From positions 1 through 50,849 of the forward strand of contig JANQJF010000106.1 of the NCBI GenBank assembly GCA_028281765.1: DNA of 50,849 nt. Direction: 5' to 3'. This DNA is from Planctomycetota bacterium (GTDB lineage: Bacteria > Planctomycetota > UBA1135 > UBA2386). Each line of letters opens with the position of its first letter. Position 1 is the first letter of the stretch. Below, in pieces: positions 25,360 to 33,609 of the stretch. Made by a program: the position numbers and the translations under genes. The notes under the pieces were generated by a model. The model was given only the letters and a program-made list of their open reading frames with translations, was not told the DNA's origin and did no database searches.

Positions 25360-26352
25360 TCAGTAGACGCAGTCGGTCCGCGCGATGTTGGTAGTCTCGA
25401 TCACGGACTGGCCGTCGCGAATCGACACGACCTGTGAGCGCATCGAACCGACGAAGGCCGGCGGCACGGTGAGCCGGAACTCCGGGAACGAACCGGTCGG
25501 ATCGAGATCCGGCATCGGGACCGCGAGCGGAACGAACGCGAGCACGCGGCACGACCCGCTGCCGAGATTCGGCGGCAGCGGCGCCCACCCACCGAACGGC
25601 GAGAACAACAGGGCACGAACCGGCGGCGCGCCGGCGAAGAAGGGGACCTGCAGGAATGTCAGCTCGTCACCCTGGGCCCCGCCGACCTCGACACCGTGGT
25701 TGCCTCCGGAGAAGCACGAGATCGCTTCGTTCGTCGAGTAGCAGCGATCCGTCGAGAAACGCACGTCGATCGTCGCCGTCATCAACCCGCCGATGGCCCC
25801 GATGTTGCTCAAGGACGCGGACAGCTCCGCGGTCCATTCGATGCCCTCGGGACCGACGGTAACCGGCGTCGCGACGAGCACGGGGACGTCGTCGCTGTCG
25901 GCCTCGGTCACCTGCCCCAGCACCGAAACGCGCGCCGAGCCGGCGCCTCCGTCCGCTCCGCGCAAGCCGACGCGCACGACGAGAACGCCGGACTGCGCAA
26001 CCGGTGCGGTGAACTCCCCGCTGTAGAACTGCGGCACGACCGCGGTCGCCGGCGCGGGCCCGCCCACGGTCGTCATCGTCACCGGCGAGATCGGGGGAGT
26101 GGACAGCAGGAGCGTCGCGACGAAGGACTCCGGCGACGGCGCGAGGTTGAGGTCCGCGACCCAACCGCTCTCCGCGATGCGGAGCACGGTGGTCTGGTCG
26201 ATCGAACCGGTGAGCGATTCGCGCATCGGACCCGAGCCGGCATCGACCTCGATACCGACTTCGCCGATCGCTTCGACGTCGAGCGAGATCTGCGCGCAGG
26301 GCGCGGCCATGACGACCGCGAAGAGAACGAACGGGGCGAGACGTAGGATCAT
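25360..26352 (-). CDS. Secreted protein of unknown function
   Basis: No family is recognised. The ATG at 26350-26352 gives 330 residues with a signal peptide (MILRLAPFVLFAVVMAAPCA, probable cleavage before QIS). The mature part is rich in Val, Thr, Gly and Ser, has no further membrane segment, and looks beta-stranded. A few Cys (in RCYSTNEAISCF, GSCRV and RTDCVY) could form disulphides. Only an upstream frame extension without ribosome-binding site is possible, so this start is preferred. The gene interrupts the otherwise conserved ffs-dnaX neighbourhood. A 12-base palindrome, GATGCTAGCATC, lies at 26395-26406 in its upstream region. Confidence 0.72.
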   Translation of the reverse strand: MILRLAPFVLFAVVMAAPCAQISLDVEAIGEVGIEVDAGSGPMRESLTGSIDQTTVLRIAESGWVADLNLAPSPESFVATLLLSTPPISPVTMTTVGGPAPATAVVPQFYSGEFTAPVAQSGVLVVRVGLRGADGGAGSARVSVLGQVTEADSDDVPVLVATPVTVGPEGIEWTAELSASLSNIGAIGGLMTATIDVRFSTDRCYSTNEAISCFSGGNHGVEVGGAQGDELTFLQVPFFAGAPPVRALLFSPFGGWAPLPPNLGSGSCRVLAFVPLAVPMPDLDPTGSFPEFRLTVPPAFVGSMRSQVVSIRDGQSVIETTNIARTDCVY

Positions 26353-26458
26353 GGTTCCGTCGACGCAGTCTCTGCGAAAGACGTCGCTGGACTCGATGCT
26401 AGCATCTCCGCGAGCCCCACGGCCGCCGCGGGACCCCGACTTGCTGCGCAGCGAACGA

Positions 26459-26593
26459 CGACACCCGAAAGTGGAGAACACCAGGCACCCCGAGCGCAGT
26501 GAACCGCATGCTTATGGCTGCTCCGTTCCCGGCCTGACCAGGTTCGCACCGCCCACTCGTCCGGGACCCAATGATCCCCACTTTCGGGTGTCG
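26459..26593 (-). ncRNA. ffs: Signal recognition particle RNA (4.5S, small bacterial type)
   Basis: The minus strand carries the conserved SRP symmetric and asymmetric loop segments at 26516-26539: GGTCAGG, then CCGGGAACGGAGCAGCC, which is the Ffh M-domain binding site. Downstream is the typical GGGGTGCCTGG partner strand. The outer ends CGACACCCGAAAGTGG (26578-26593) and CCACTTTCGGGTGTCG (26459-26474) pair perfectly over 16 bases, closing one long hairpin without an Alu domain. Mature ends are approximate. It lies 29 bases downstream of tRNA-Ser(GGA) and is probably cotranscribed with it. With Ffh the RNA targets nascent membrane proteins to SecY, also encoded in this window. Confidence 0.93.
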
Positions 26594-26622
26594 AAGTCCG
26601 CCACCGCGCACCCGATCCGCAC

Positions 26623-26712
<90 letters not shown>

Positions 26713-26745
26713 TCACGGGTTTCGGGTGCGCGGGGAGGACGCGAT

Positions 26746-26774
26746 TAGTTAAGGGAGAGCGGGGAGGGGTGCAA
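26746..26774 (-). promoter_or_regulatory. Sigma-70-like promoter of tRNA-Ser(GGA) and ffs
   Basis: On the minus strand TTGCAC (26769-26774) and TAACTA (26746-26751) are separated by exactly 17 bases, in a locally AT-richer patch. Transcription would start near 26739, about 26 bases before the tRNA. SRP RNA follows within the same likely transcript. Confidence 0.6.
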
Positions 26775-26835
26775 GGTTGGATTCCTCGTGAACGTGCCCG
26801 AGCCCGCTTGCGTGCTCGGCTGGAGGGACGCGCCT

Positions 26836-26889
26836 TTCGGGACACGGGACACGGGCGGGCACGGAAGCGGGCACGGGCACGTTCACGGG
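26836..26889. repeat. Second copy of the dispersed GGGACACGGGCGGGCACGG repeat
   Basis: Bases 26844-26865 match 3221-3242 exactly over 22 bases, and CGTTCACGGG follows as in the first copy. It lies between the two tRNA-Ser transcription units. Function unknown. Confidence 0.65.
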
Positions 26890-26935
26890 GAAAACGCAGA
26901 GGCCCGCAGGCAGCTACGCTGCCGGCGGGCCTCTG
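26889..26935 (-). terminator. Intrinsic terminator of tRNA-Ser(CGA)
   Basis: CAGAGGCCCGC at 26897-26907 continues to GGCAGC; the return strand GCTGCC then GCGGGCCTCTG ends at 26935. This makes about 17 base pairs with one A/G mismatch and a TAC loop. On the minus strand CG then TTTTCCCC follows. It starts 8 bases past the tRNA 3' end. Confidence 0.8.
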
Positions 26936-26942
26936 ACGGTTT

Positions 26943-27029
26943 CGGAGAGGGGGGGATTCGAACCCCCGGTAGAGTCACCCCTACACTGGTTTTCGAAACC
27001 AGCCCATTCAGCCGCTCTGGCACCTCTCC
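26943..27029 (-). tRNA. tRNA-Ser, anticodon CGA
   Basis: Acceptor arms GGAGAGG/CCTCTCC with G discriminator; anticodon stem CTGGT/ACCAG around loop TTCGAAA (anticodon CGA, reads UCG). A long variable arm marks it as class II, and the T-arm GGGGGTTCGAATCCCCC is identical to the first tRNA-Ser. CCA is not encoded; the next bases are AAA, so it needs CCA addition. Confidence 0.95.
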
Positions 27030-27059
27030 GTGCCTGGAACTGAGATTCCGGGGCGGGGC

Positions 27060-27087
27060 ATTCTGCACCTCCGCTCCGGTTTTTCAA
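27060..27087 (-). promoter_or_regulatory. Candidate promoter of tRNA-Ser(CGA)
   Basis: On the minus strand TTGAAA (27082-27087) and CAGAAT (27060-27065) are 16 bases apart. The -35 box overlaps the tadA stop codon. Initiation near 27053 would leave about a 24-base leader before the tRNA. Confidence 0.45.
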
Positions 27088-27545
27088 CGCAGCCGCCGGA
27101 AGAACTCCCGCAAAAGCTCGGCGCTCTCCTCCCCCATCAACCCGTGATCGACGGGGCAGCGGTGATTCAGGCGCGGATCGGCCGGCAAGTCGGCCAGCGA
27201 GCCGCAGGCGCCGAACTTCGGATCGTGGGTCGCGAACACGATGCGCGACACACGGGCGTGCAGGAGCGCACCCGTGCACATGAAGCACGGCTCGAGCGAG
27301 CAGTACAGCACGGCGCCGGGCAGACGCGCGTCTCCGGTCGCCGCAAACGCCCCGGTCAGCGCTTCGATCTCCGCGTGGGCCAGCGGGTTCTTCGTCGCGA
27401 CGCAACGATTGCGGCCGGCCGCGATCTCGACGCCGTCGAGGACGACCACCGCCCCCACCGGCACCTCGCCGTCGGCCGCGGCTTCGCGCGCGAGCTCGAG
27501 GCAGCGTTCCATGAACGGCAGATCCGCTTTGCTTGTCGCCGACAC
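27084..27545 (-). CDS. tadA: tRNA-specific adenosine deaminase TadA
   Basis: TadA converts A34 to inosine in tRNA-Arg(ACG). The zinc and catalytic motif HAEIEA (His, Glu) and the second motif EPCFMCTGALLHARV are present, followed by the TadA-specific FATHDPKFGACGSL segment. I chose the GTG at 27543-27545 (153 residues, VSATSKADLPFMERCLELA) because family members carry a D/E-xx-FM segment near the N-terminus. An ATG at 27510-27512 would start after it. Neither start has a strong ribosome-binding site. It is divergent from the carbamoyltransferase gene, with 105 bases between. Confidence 0.93.
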   Translation of the reverse strand: MSATSKADLPFMERCLELAREAAADGEVPVGAVVVLDGVEIAAGRNRCVATKNPLAHAEIEALTGAFAATGDARLPGAVLYCSLEPCFMCTGALLHARVSRIVFATHDPKFGACGSLADLPADPRLNHRCPVDHGLMGEESAELLREFFRRLR

Positions 27546-27650
27546 CCCGACATTCTTATCATCCGACGCTTCGCGACGGGACCGACAACTTCCTGCCGCG
27601 ACCGACACGTTGCTCCCACCGCACGGCACACGCCGTAGATTGCGACTCCG

Positions 27651-28652
27651 ATGACGAAACGCGATGTCCTGACCGCCTCGACCTTCAGCGCGGCCGAACT
27701 CGAGAACCTCCTGGAACTGACCGCGCGCATGGACGGCACGCGCACCGGCAATGTGCTGCAGGGCCGCACGATCGGACTGCTGTTCTTCGAGAAGAGCCTG
27801 CGCACCCGCGTTTCCTTCGAAGTCGCGACCGTGCAGCTCGGCGGCCACTGTCTGAACATCTTCGCGGAGAACGAGCTCTACGGCATGGAGCCGGACGACC
27901 GCGTCGTCATGGACGGCACGGCCGAAGAGCACGTGAAGGACGCCGCGAAGACGCTGTCGCGCTACGTCGACGCGCTCGGCGTGCGGCACCTGCACCGCTC
28001 GAAGTCCTGGGACGTCGATCGCCAAGAACGACTGCTCCACGCGTACGCCGAACACGCGACCGTGCCGGTCATCAACCTCGAGTCGACGCTCGAACACCCG
28101 TGCCAGGCGCTCGCGGACATCTACACCATCCGCAAGAACCTGCTCGACCTGAAGGGTCGCAAGCTGACGCTCGCCTGGACCGACCACCCCGAGCCGAAAG
28201 GCATGGGCCCATGCCACTCGCTGCTGCACGTCGCGGCGATGATGGGCATGGACCTGACCGTCGCCCACCCGCTCGGTTTCGAGCTGGACGACGAGATCGT
28301 CGGCCAGGCGCGCACGACCGCGGAATCGAGCGGCGGCTCGTTCCGAGTCGTCAACGACTTCGAGTCCGGGGTCGATGGCGCCGAGGTGCTCTACGCCCGC
28401 GCCTGGGGCGCGCAGAAGTACTGGAGCGATCCCGAGCGCGAAGCGATGGTCAAGCGCTCGCTGCACTCGTGGCGCGTCGACGAGGAGATCATGAAGCGCA
28501 CGGACAACGCCCTGTTCATGCACCCGCTGCCCGTGCGTCGCAACGTCGTCGCGACCGACGACGTCCTCGACGGGGACCGCTCGGTGATCTACGACCAGGC
28601 GGAGAACCGCGTGCACGCCCAGAAGGCGCTCCTGACGCACCTTCTCGGATAG
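27651..28652 (+). CDS. N-acetylornithine (or N-succinylornithine) carbamoyltransferase
   Basis: This 333-residue enzyme of the aspartate/ornithine carbamoyltransferase superfamily transfers carbamoyl phosphate to an ornithine derivative in arginine synthesis. The carbamoyl-phosphate loop is KSLRTRVSFE (48-57), and the second site is ESTLEHPCQALAD (144-156) in place of HPTQ. The C-terminal motif is HPLPVRRNVV (291-300) rather than the HCLPA of plain ArgF. VVMDGTAEEH (86-94) and LTLAWTDHPEP (172-182) fit the acetyl/succinyl-ornithine subfamily known from Xanthomonas and Bacteroidetes. The ATG has no ribosome-binding site, and TAGATT ends 12 bases upstream, so the message may be almost leaderless. 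dnaE starts 7 bases after the stop. Confidence 0.85.
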   Translation: MTKRDVLTASTFSAAELENLLELTARMDGTRTGNVLQGRTIGLLFFEKSLRTRVSFEVATVQLGGHCLNIFAENELYGMEPDDRVVMDGTAEEHVKDAAKTLSRYVDALGVRHLHRSKSWDVDRQERLLHAYAEHATVPVINLESTLEHPCQALADIYTIRKNLLDLKGRKLTLAWTDHPEPKGMGPCHSLLHVAAMMGMDLTVAHPLGFELDDEIVGQARTTAESSGGSFRVVNDFESGVDGAEVLYARAWGAQKYWSDPEREAMVKRSLHSWRVDEEIMKRTDNALFMHPLPVRRNVVATDDVLDGDRSVIYDQAENRVHAQKALLTHLLG

Positions 28653-28659
28653 TCCGCTG

Positions 28660-31600
28660 ATGGCAGCGCCGTTCGTTCATCTCCGCACGCACTCCCACTA
28701 TTCGCTGCTGTCCGCACCGGCCCGGGTCAAGGACCTCGTGGCCGCGGCGAAGGCCGACGAACAGCCGGCGCTCGCGCTGACCGACAGCGGCAACCTGTAC
28801 GGCGCGATCGAGTTCTACAAGGCGTGCAAGTCGGCCGAGATCCATCCGGTCCTCGGCACGGTCGCGTACCAGGCCGGCAAGTCCCACACGGAGGCGAGTG
28901 GCGCCGCGAACCCGACCAACCAGGTCACGCTGCTCGCCGCGAACAACAAGGGCTGGGAGAACCTACGCGTGCTGTCGACGACGTCGAACGTCGACGGCTT
29001 CCACTACCGCCCTCGCATCGACAAGCAGCTCCTCACCGAGCACGGCGAAGGCGTGATCGTCCTGTCGGGCGATCTCACCGGCGACATCCCGCGACTGCTA
29101 CAGGCCAACGACACCCCCGCCGCGGCGCGTGCCGTCGGCGAGATGCAGGAGATCGTCGGGAAGGAGAACTTCTATCTCGAGATCCAGGACACCGGCATCG
29201 AGGCCCAAAAGCGCCTCAACCCGCTACTCGTCGAACTGCACAAACGCCTCGAGGTCCCGCTCGTCGCGACCAACGACGTCCACTACCTCAAGCAGGAGGA
29301 CTGGGTCGCGCAAGACATCATGATGTGCATTCGCAACGGCAAGGCGATCAGCGACGAGAATCGCTTCCGCCCGCCGTCGCGCGAGCTCTACTTCAAGACG
29401 CGCGCCGAGATGGAGGCGCTGTTCCGCGAGCTGCCGCAGGCGCTCGCGTCGACGATCGAGATCGCCGAGCGCTGCCAGGTCGACATCGACTTCAACACCT
29501 ACCACCTCCCGGTGTTCGACAGCGGCCCGGACATGACGCCAGAGGAGCTGTTCGAGAAGGAGTGCTTCGAAGGCGCGAAGATGCGCTACGGCGAGATCAC
29601 TCCCGAGATCGAGCAACGCCTGCGCTACGAGATCGGCATCATCAATCAGCTCGGTTTCCCGAGCTACTTCCTGATCACGGCCGACTTCATCGAGTACGCC
29701 CGCAAGGTGGGCATCCCCGTCGGTCCCGGTCGCGGTTCGGCCGCGGGGTCGATCGTCGCCTACGCGATGAAGATCACCGACCTCGACCCGCTGAAGTACA
29801 ACCTCATCTTCGAGCGATTCCTGAACGCGTCGCGGATCAGCATGCCGGATATCGATATCGACTTCTGCGGCCTGCGCCGCGACGAAGTCATCGATTACGT
29901 GCGCGACAAGTACGGGCACGACTGCGTGTCTCAGATCATCACGTTCGGCACGATGGCCAGCCGAGGCGTGTTGCGCGACGTCGGCCGCGTGCTCGAGGTA
30001 CCGCTCGCCGACGTCGACAACATCGCGAAGAAGGTCCCGCAGGGCCCCGGAGCGTCGCTCGCGGCCGCACTCGAGTCCGACCCGGAAATCCAGGAGATCC
30101 GCGACGCCGCGCCCGAGAACAAGCGCCTGTTCGACATGGGCCTGAAGCTCGAGGGCATGGCGCGCCACTCGTCGGTGCACGCCGCCGGCGTCGTCGTCGC
30201 CGACCGCCCGCTGAAGGACTACGTCCCGCTCTGCAAGAACGGCGACGATATCGTCACGCAGTGGCAGATGACCGAGCTCGAGGAAGTCGGCCTGCTCAAG
30301 GTCGACTTCCTCGGCCTCAAAACGCTGACGATCCTCACCGAGGCGTGCCGACTCATCAAGCACGTGCACGACGTCGAAATCGACCTGGACCACGTGCCGC
30401 TCGACGACGAGCCGACCTATGACCTGATGACGCGCGGCGACACGCTCGGCGTGTTCCAGCTCGAATCGTCGGGCATGCGCGAACTGCTCGGCCGCCTCAA
30501 GCCCGACAAGTTCGAAGACGTGATCGCGGTGCTCGCGCTCTACCGTCCGGGCCCGCTCGGCTCGGGCATGGTCGACATGTTCTGCCGCCGCAAGCACGGC
30601 GAAGAAGAGACCGTCTATCCCCACGAGAGCATCGCCGACATCCTCGAGGACACCTACGGCGTCATCGTCTACCAAGAGCAGGTCATGCGCATCGCGAACG
30701 TCCTGGCCAACTTCTCGATGAACGAAGCGGACTCGCTGCGCAAAGCGATGGGCAAGAAGAAGCCCGAGGTCATGCTGAAGTTCAAAGACCAGTTCGTCGC
30801 GGGCGCCGCGGAGAACGGCCACGCCGAGAAGTTTTCGCGCGAACTGTTCGAAACGATCGAGTATTTCGCCGGCTACGGCTTCAACAAGTCGCACTCGGCC
30901 GCCTACGCGTTGATCACCTACCAGACGGCCTACCTCAAGGCGCACTACCCGATCGAATTCATCGCCGCGAACATGACAGTCGAATCGGGCCAGTCCGACA
31001 AGCTCAAGGAGTTCGTCGACTCCGTGCGGCACGGCGGCATCCAGGTGCTCTCGCCCGACATCAACAAGAGCTACCCGTTCTTCACCGTCGAAGACGGCGC
31101 GATCCGCTACGGCCTGTCCGCGATCAAGGGCGTCGGCCAGAAGCTCGCCGAGGCGTCGATCGAAGCTCGGAAAGAGACCGGCGACTACCGCTCCCTCGAG
31201 AGCTACTGCGAGAGCCTCGACCCCACGGTGCTCAACAAGGGCGCGCTCGAAGCCATGGTGCGCGCGGGCGCGTTCGACGAACTCGAGCCGAGCCGCAAGG
31301 GCGCGATCGACGGACTCGAAGCCGTGCTCCGCAGCTCCGCGCAAGCGCGCGAGGACAAGCGCAAAGGCCAGGGCTCGCTGTTCGCGTTCGACGAGCCGCC
31401 ACCCGCGAAGCCCGCGAACGGCACCCGCGCAGACGACGACTGGAGCGAGCTCGAACGTCTCAACGAGGAGAAGGCCGCGCTCGGGTTCTACCTGTCGGGC
31501 CACCCGTTCGCGCGCCGCGGCAAGTTCCTGACCCGCCTCGCCGGCAACGACTCCGCGGAGCTCGAGTCGCTCGACGGCGGCACCGAAGTCCGCATGGCCG

Positions 31601-32094
31601 GCATGATCAGCACCGTCCGCGTCATGACGATCAAGAACGGCCGCAACGCCGGCAAGAAGATGGCGCGCTTCCTCCTCGAGGACCTCGACAACTCGATCCC
31701 GGTCGTCGTGTTCGCGCGCACGTACGAGGTCGTGAAGGACCTGCTGGAAGAGGACTCGATCGTGTTCGTGACCGGCCGCGTCGACAAGAAGGAGGACGAG
31801 CTCGGGCTGATGCTCGACGAAGTCGTCCCCGCGAAGTCGATCCTCGCACGAGAGGTCGCCGGCATCGTCGTACACCTCGACGCAAACGAGACGTCGGACC
31901 AGGTCATGGAGTCGATCCAGACCGCGGCCAAGCGCTGCAAGGGCGAACAGCAGCTGCTGCTCGAAGTCGTCGACGGCGAAGAGGTCCACCGCATCCGCGC
32001 GGACCGACGCTACGGGATCCAGGTCGGGGACGAGCTGCTCGACGAACTGTCGATCGCGGTCGGACCGGAGAACCTGAGCTTCGTGCGGAGCTGA
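28660..32094 (+). CDS. dnaE: DNA polymerase III alpha subunit
   Basis: This is the replicative polymerase, 1144 residues. The N-terminal PHP domain starts FVHLRTHSHYSLLSAP. The polymerase active-site Asp residues are in PDIDIDF (396-402) and VDFLGLK (Asp549). Tandem helix-hairpin-helix and beta-clamp regions follow, with the internal GYGFNKSHSAAYA segment, and the OB fold is at about 980-1070 (EVRMAGMISTVRVMTIKNGR). The ATG is 7 bases past the carbamoyltransferase stop, so the two genes are probably cotranscribed. Length and order match DnaE1 rather than DnaE2 or PolC. Confidence 0.97.
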   Translation: MAAPFVHLRTHSHYSLLSAPARVKDLVAAAKADEQPALALTDSGNLYGAIEFYKACKSAEIHPVLGTVAYQAGKSHTEASGAANPTNQVTLLAANNKGWENLRVLSTTSNVDGFHYRPRIDKQLLTEHGEGVIVLSGDLTGDIPRLLQANDTPAAARAVGEMQEIVGKENFYLEIQDTGIEAQKRLNPLLVELHKRLEVPLVATNDVHYLKQEDWVAQDIMMCIRNGKAISDENRFRPPSRELYFKTRAEMEALFRELPQALASTIEIAERCQVDIDFNTYHLPVFDSGPDMTPEELFEKECFEGAKMRYGEITPEIEQRLRYEIGIINQLGFPSYFLITADFIEYARKVGIPVGPGRGSAAGSIVAYAMKITDLDPLKYNLIFERFLNASRISMPDIDIDFCGLRRDEVIDYVRDKYGHDCVSQIITFGTMASRGVLRDVGRVLEVPLADVDNIAKKVPQGPGASLAAALESDPEIQEIRDAAPENKRLFDMGLKLEGMARHSSVHAAGVVVADRPLKDYVPLCKNGDDIVTQWQMTELEEVGLLKVDFLGLKTLTILTEACRLIKHVHDVEIDLDHVPLDDEPTYDLMTRGDTLGVFQLESSGMRELLGRLKPDKFEDVIAVLALYRPGPLGSGMVDMFCRRKHGEEETVYPHESIADILEDTYGVIVYQEQVMRIANVLANFSMNEADSLRKAMGKKKPEVMLKFKDQFVAGAAENGHAEKFSRELFETIEYFAGYGFNKSHSAAYALITYQTAYLKAHYPIEFIAANMTVESGQSDKLKEFVDSVRHGGIQVLSPDINKSYPFFTVEDGAIRYGLSAIKGVGQKLAEASIEARKETGDYRSLESYCESLDPTVLNKGALEAMVRAGAFDELEPSRKGAIDGLEAVLRSSAQAREDKRKGQGSLFAFDEPPPAKPANGTRADDDWSELERLNEEKAALGFYLSGHPFARRGKFLTRLAGNDSAELESLDGGTEVRMAGMISTVRVMTIKNGRNAGKKMARFLLEDLDNSIPVVVFARTYEVVKDLLEEDSIVFVTGRVDKKEDELGLMLDEVVPAKSILAREVAGIVVHLDANETSDQVMESIQTAAKRCKGEQQLLLEVVDGEEVHRIRADRRYGIQVGDELLDELSIAVGPENLSFVRS

Positions 32095-32227
32095 GTTTCC
32101 GGGGACGAGATCGCGCAACCGAGGCAGCGCGTCGCGCGATTCGCCGAAGGAACCCGCGAGTCCCCCATTGCGGGCGGGCGTCGTCTATCATGGCGCACTC
32201 GGGAAAACCCTCTTCGGAGACAAAGAC

Positions 32228-33115
32228 ATGTTCCAACGCGTACTCGTCTGGGGAATCGCTGCGTCGGTCGCGACGATCGCATCTGCTCAACTCACCGTCA
32301 CCGCCACCGTGTCCGGGGGCGGAGTCGACTTCTGGTGCTCGGGCGCACAGAGCTCGATGCACATTCCGGCGGGCAGCGACGTATCGGGCGGCATCCCGTT
32401 CCAAGCGCTCGGATTCCCGGTGCTGACGGTCTCACACCAGGCGCAGGACAGCCACGTCGAGCTGAACGCCTCCGCTCCCGCGTTCAGTTTCTGCCTCTGG
32501 GAGTCCCACGCATCGATCGACCTCACGTATCGGTCCGTCGTCCCGATGCGCGTCGACATCGCCCTCTCCGCCGTGGCGTTCCAAACCGGGACCACGAACT
32601 CGCTCCCGCCGACGGGCAGCGCCCAAGCCACCCTACTCGGCGGTGGCCCGCTCACGAACGTGCTCGTCGACGCGACCGGCATCGTGATCCGGTTGACCGG
32701 TCTGGCCCAGTCCAACCAGAGTTTCGGAGCGACCGAGTCCTGGTCGTTCGACATCGACTCCCGCGTCACGCCCAGCGACACGAGCACCGCCTACGGCACG
32801 CCGTGCGGCACGGACTTCTCCGCCACACCGACGACCTTCGGCTATCAGCTGACGGTGTCCGACCCGGAACAGCTGCAGTTCGGCGTCCTGTTCATCGGCG
32901 ACGGCGCGCTGCAGTTCCCCCTGCCTTGGGGCTGCGACTTGCTGTGCGACTACTTCGTCGCGTTGCCACTCGTGCCGGATCCGACGGGGACGACGATCGT
33001 CGACGGCGTGCTGGTGCCACCGGGGCTGTTCACGATGCAGGCGGCGACGTACGGGTTCGATGCGGGTTCGCAGCCGGTGATCCACATGTCACAGGGGTTG
33101 GAGTTTCAGTCTTAG
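32228..33115 (+). CDS. Secreted protein of unknown function
   Basis: No family is recognised. The ATG at 32228 with GGAGA 8 bases upstream gives 295 residues. A signal peptide spans MFQRVLVWGIAASVATIASA, cleaved before QLTV. The mature protein is Gly, Ser, Thr and Val-rich and predicted beta-rich. It has paired Cys in WCSGAQ, FCLWE, GTPCGTDF and WGCDLLCDYF, possibly disulphides. A -10-like TATCAT lies at 32186-32191. It is downstream of dnaE in the same direction but probably has its own promoter. It resembles the secreted proteins at 7.6 and 25.4 kb in style, not in alignable sequence by eye. Confidence 0.72.
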   Translation: MFQRVLVWGIAASVATIASAQLTVTATVSGGGVDFWCSGAQSSMHIPAGSDVSGGIPFQALGFPVLTVSHQAQDSHVELNASAPAFSFCLWESHASIDLTYRSVVPMRVDIALSAVAFQTGTTNSLPPTGSAQATLLGGGPLTNVLVDATGIVIRLTGLAQSNQSFGATESWSFDIDSRVTPSDTSTAYGTPCGTDFSATPTTFGYQLTVSDPEQLQFGVLFIGDGALQFPLPWGCDLLCDYFVALPLVPDPTGTTIVDGVLVPPGLFTMQAATYGFDAGSQPVIHMSQGLEFQS

Positions 33116-33129
33116 GGGGACGGTGCGCA

Positions 33130-33557
33130 CCGAGGCTGTGCCGAGCTTCGCTCGGCACGAGCCCGCGGATTTTGGCAGACACCAAGAGCACCAAGAAGGC
33201 ACCAAGATCACCAAGTGAGTTGAGCTGCCGAGGCGTCACGACGTGCGAGCGCTGTCGGCCAGTGAAGCGCCCCCAGCCGTTCCTTGGGAGAGACCTACGA
33301 ACGACGTCGGGCACCCAACGCCCCTGGCCCTCGAAGGCCCAAGACCGCTCGATCGGCCAGAGCGCGCCACTGCAGTGACGGCTCGGTCTTCTTTCTAGAT
33401 GCAGAAGATCGCAGCTCGCCCCAGACCATAGGCAGTCCGACGTCGCCAGCACGCCCGACTCCCGTGGTGTCCGTGGTGGTCCTTGGTGATCTTGGTGTCT
33501 GCCAAAACCAATCGCGCGTGCCGCGCGAAGCGCGGCACCGCGTCGGGTGCGCACTTC
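33130..33557. repeat. Structured 428-base repeat, copy 1
   Basis: This copy matches 34326-34755 along its whole length, with scattered substitutions and a few short indels. At its ends lie 9-bp hairpins: GTGCCGAGC-TTC-GCTCGGCAC on the left and GTGCCGCGC-GAA-GCGCGGCAC on the right. Inside them are perfect 17-base inverted repeats TTTTGGCAGACACCAAG (33170-33186) and its complement (33491-33507), flanked by CACCAAG-type repeats. The core includes a conserved AAGACCG/CGGTCTT pairing. No convincing protein is encoded. See findings. Confidence 0.88.
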
Positions 33558-33609
33558 ATTTCGGGACGAAGCCGACCTTCGAAAGCCGGTTCCCGGTACA
33601 TTCGAGGCC

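Noticed and set aside
27084..28640. A 518-codon frame including tadA
   Set aside because: Only the last 153 codons are TadA; the rest is antisense to the carbamoyltransferase gene.
29224..32118. A 964-codon minus-strand frame opposite dnaE
   Set aside because: It is antisense to a well-supported dnaE, has the Arg/Leu/Val/Asp bias of GC shadow frames and matches no family.
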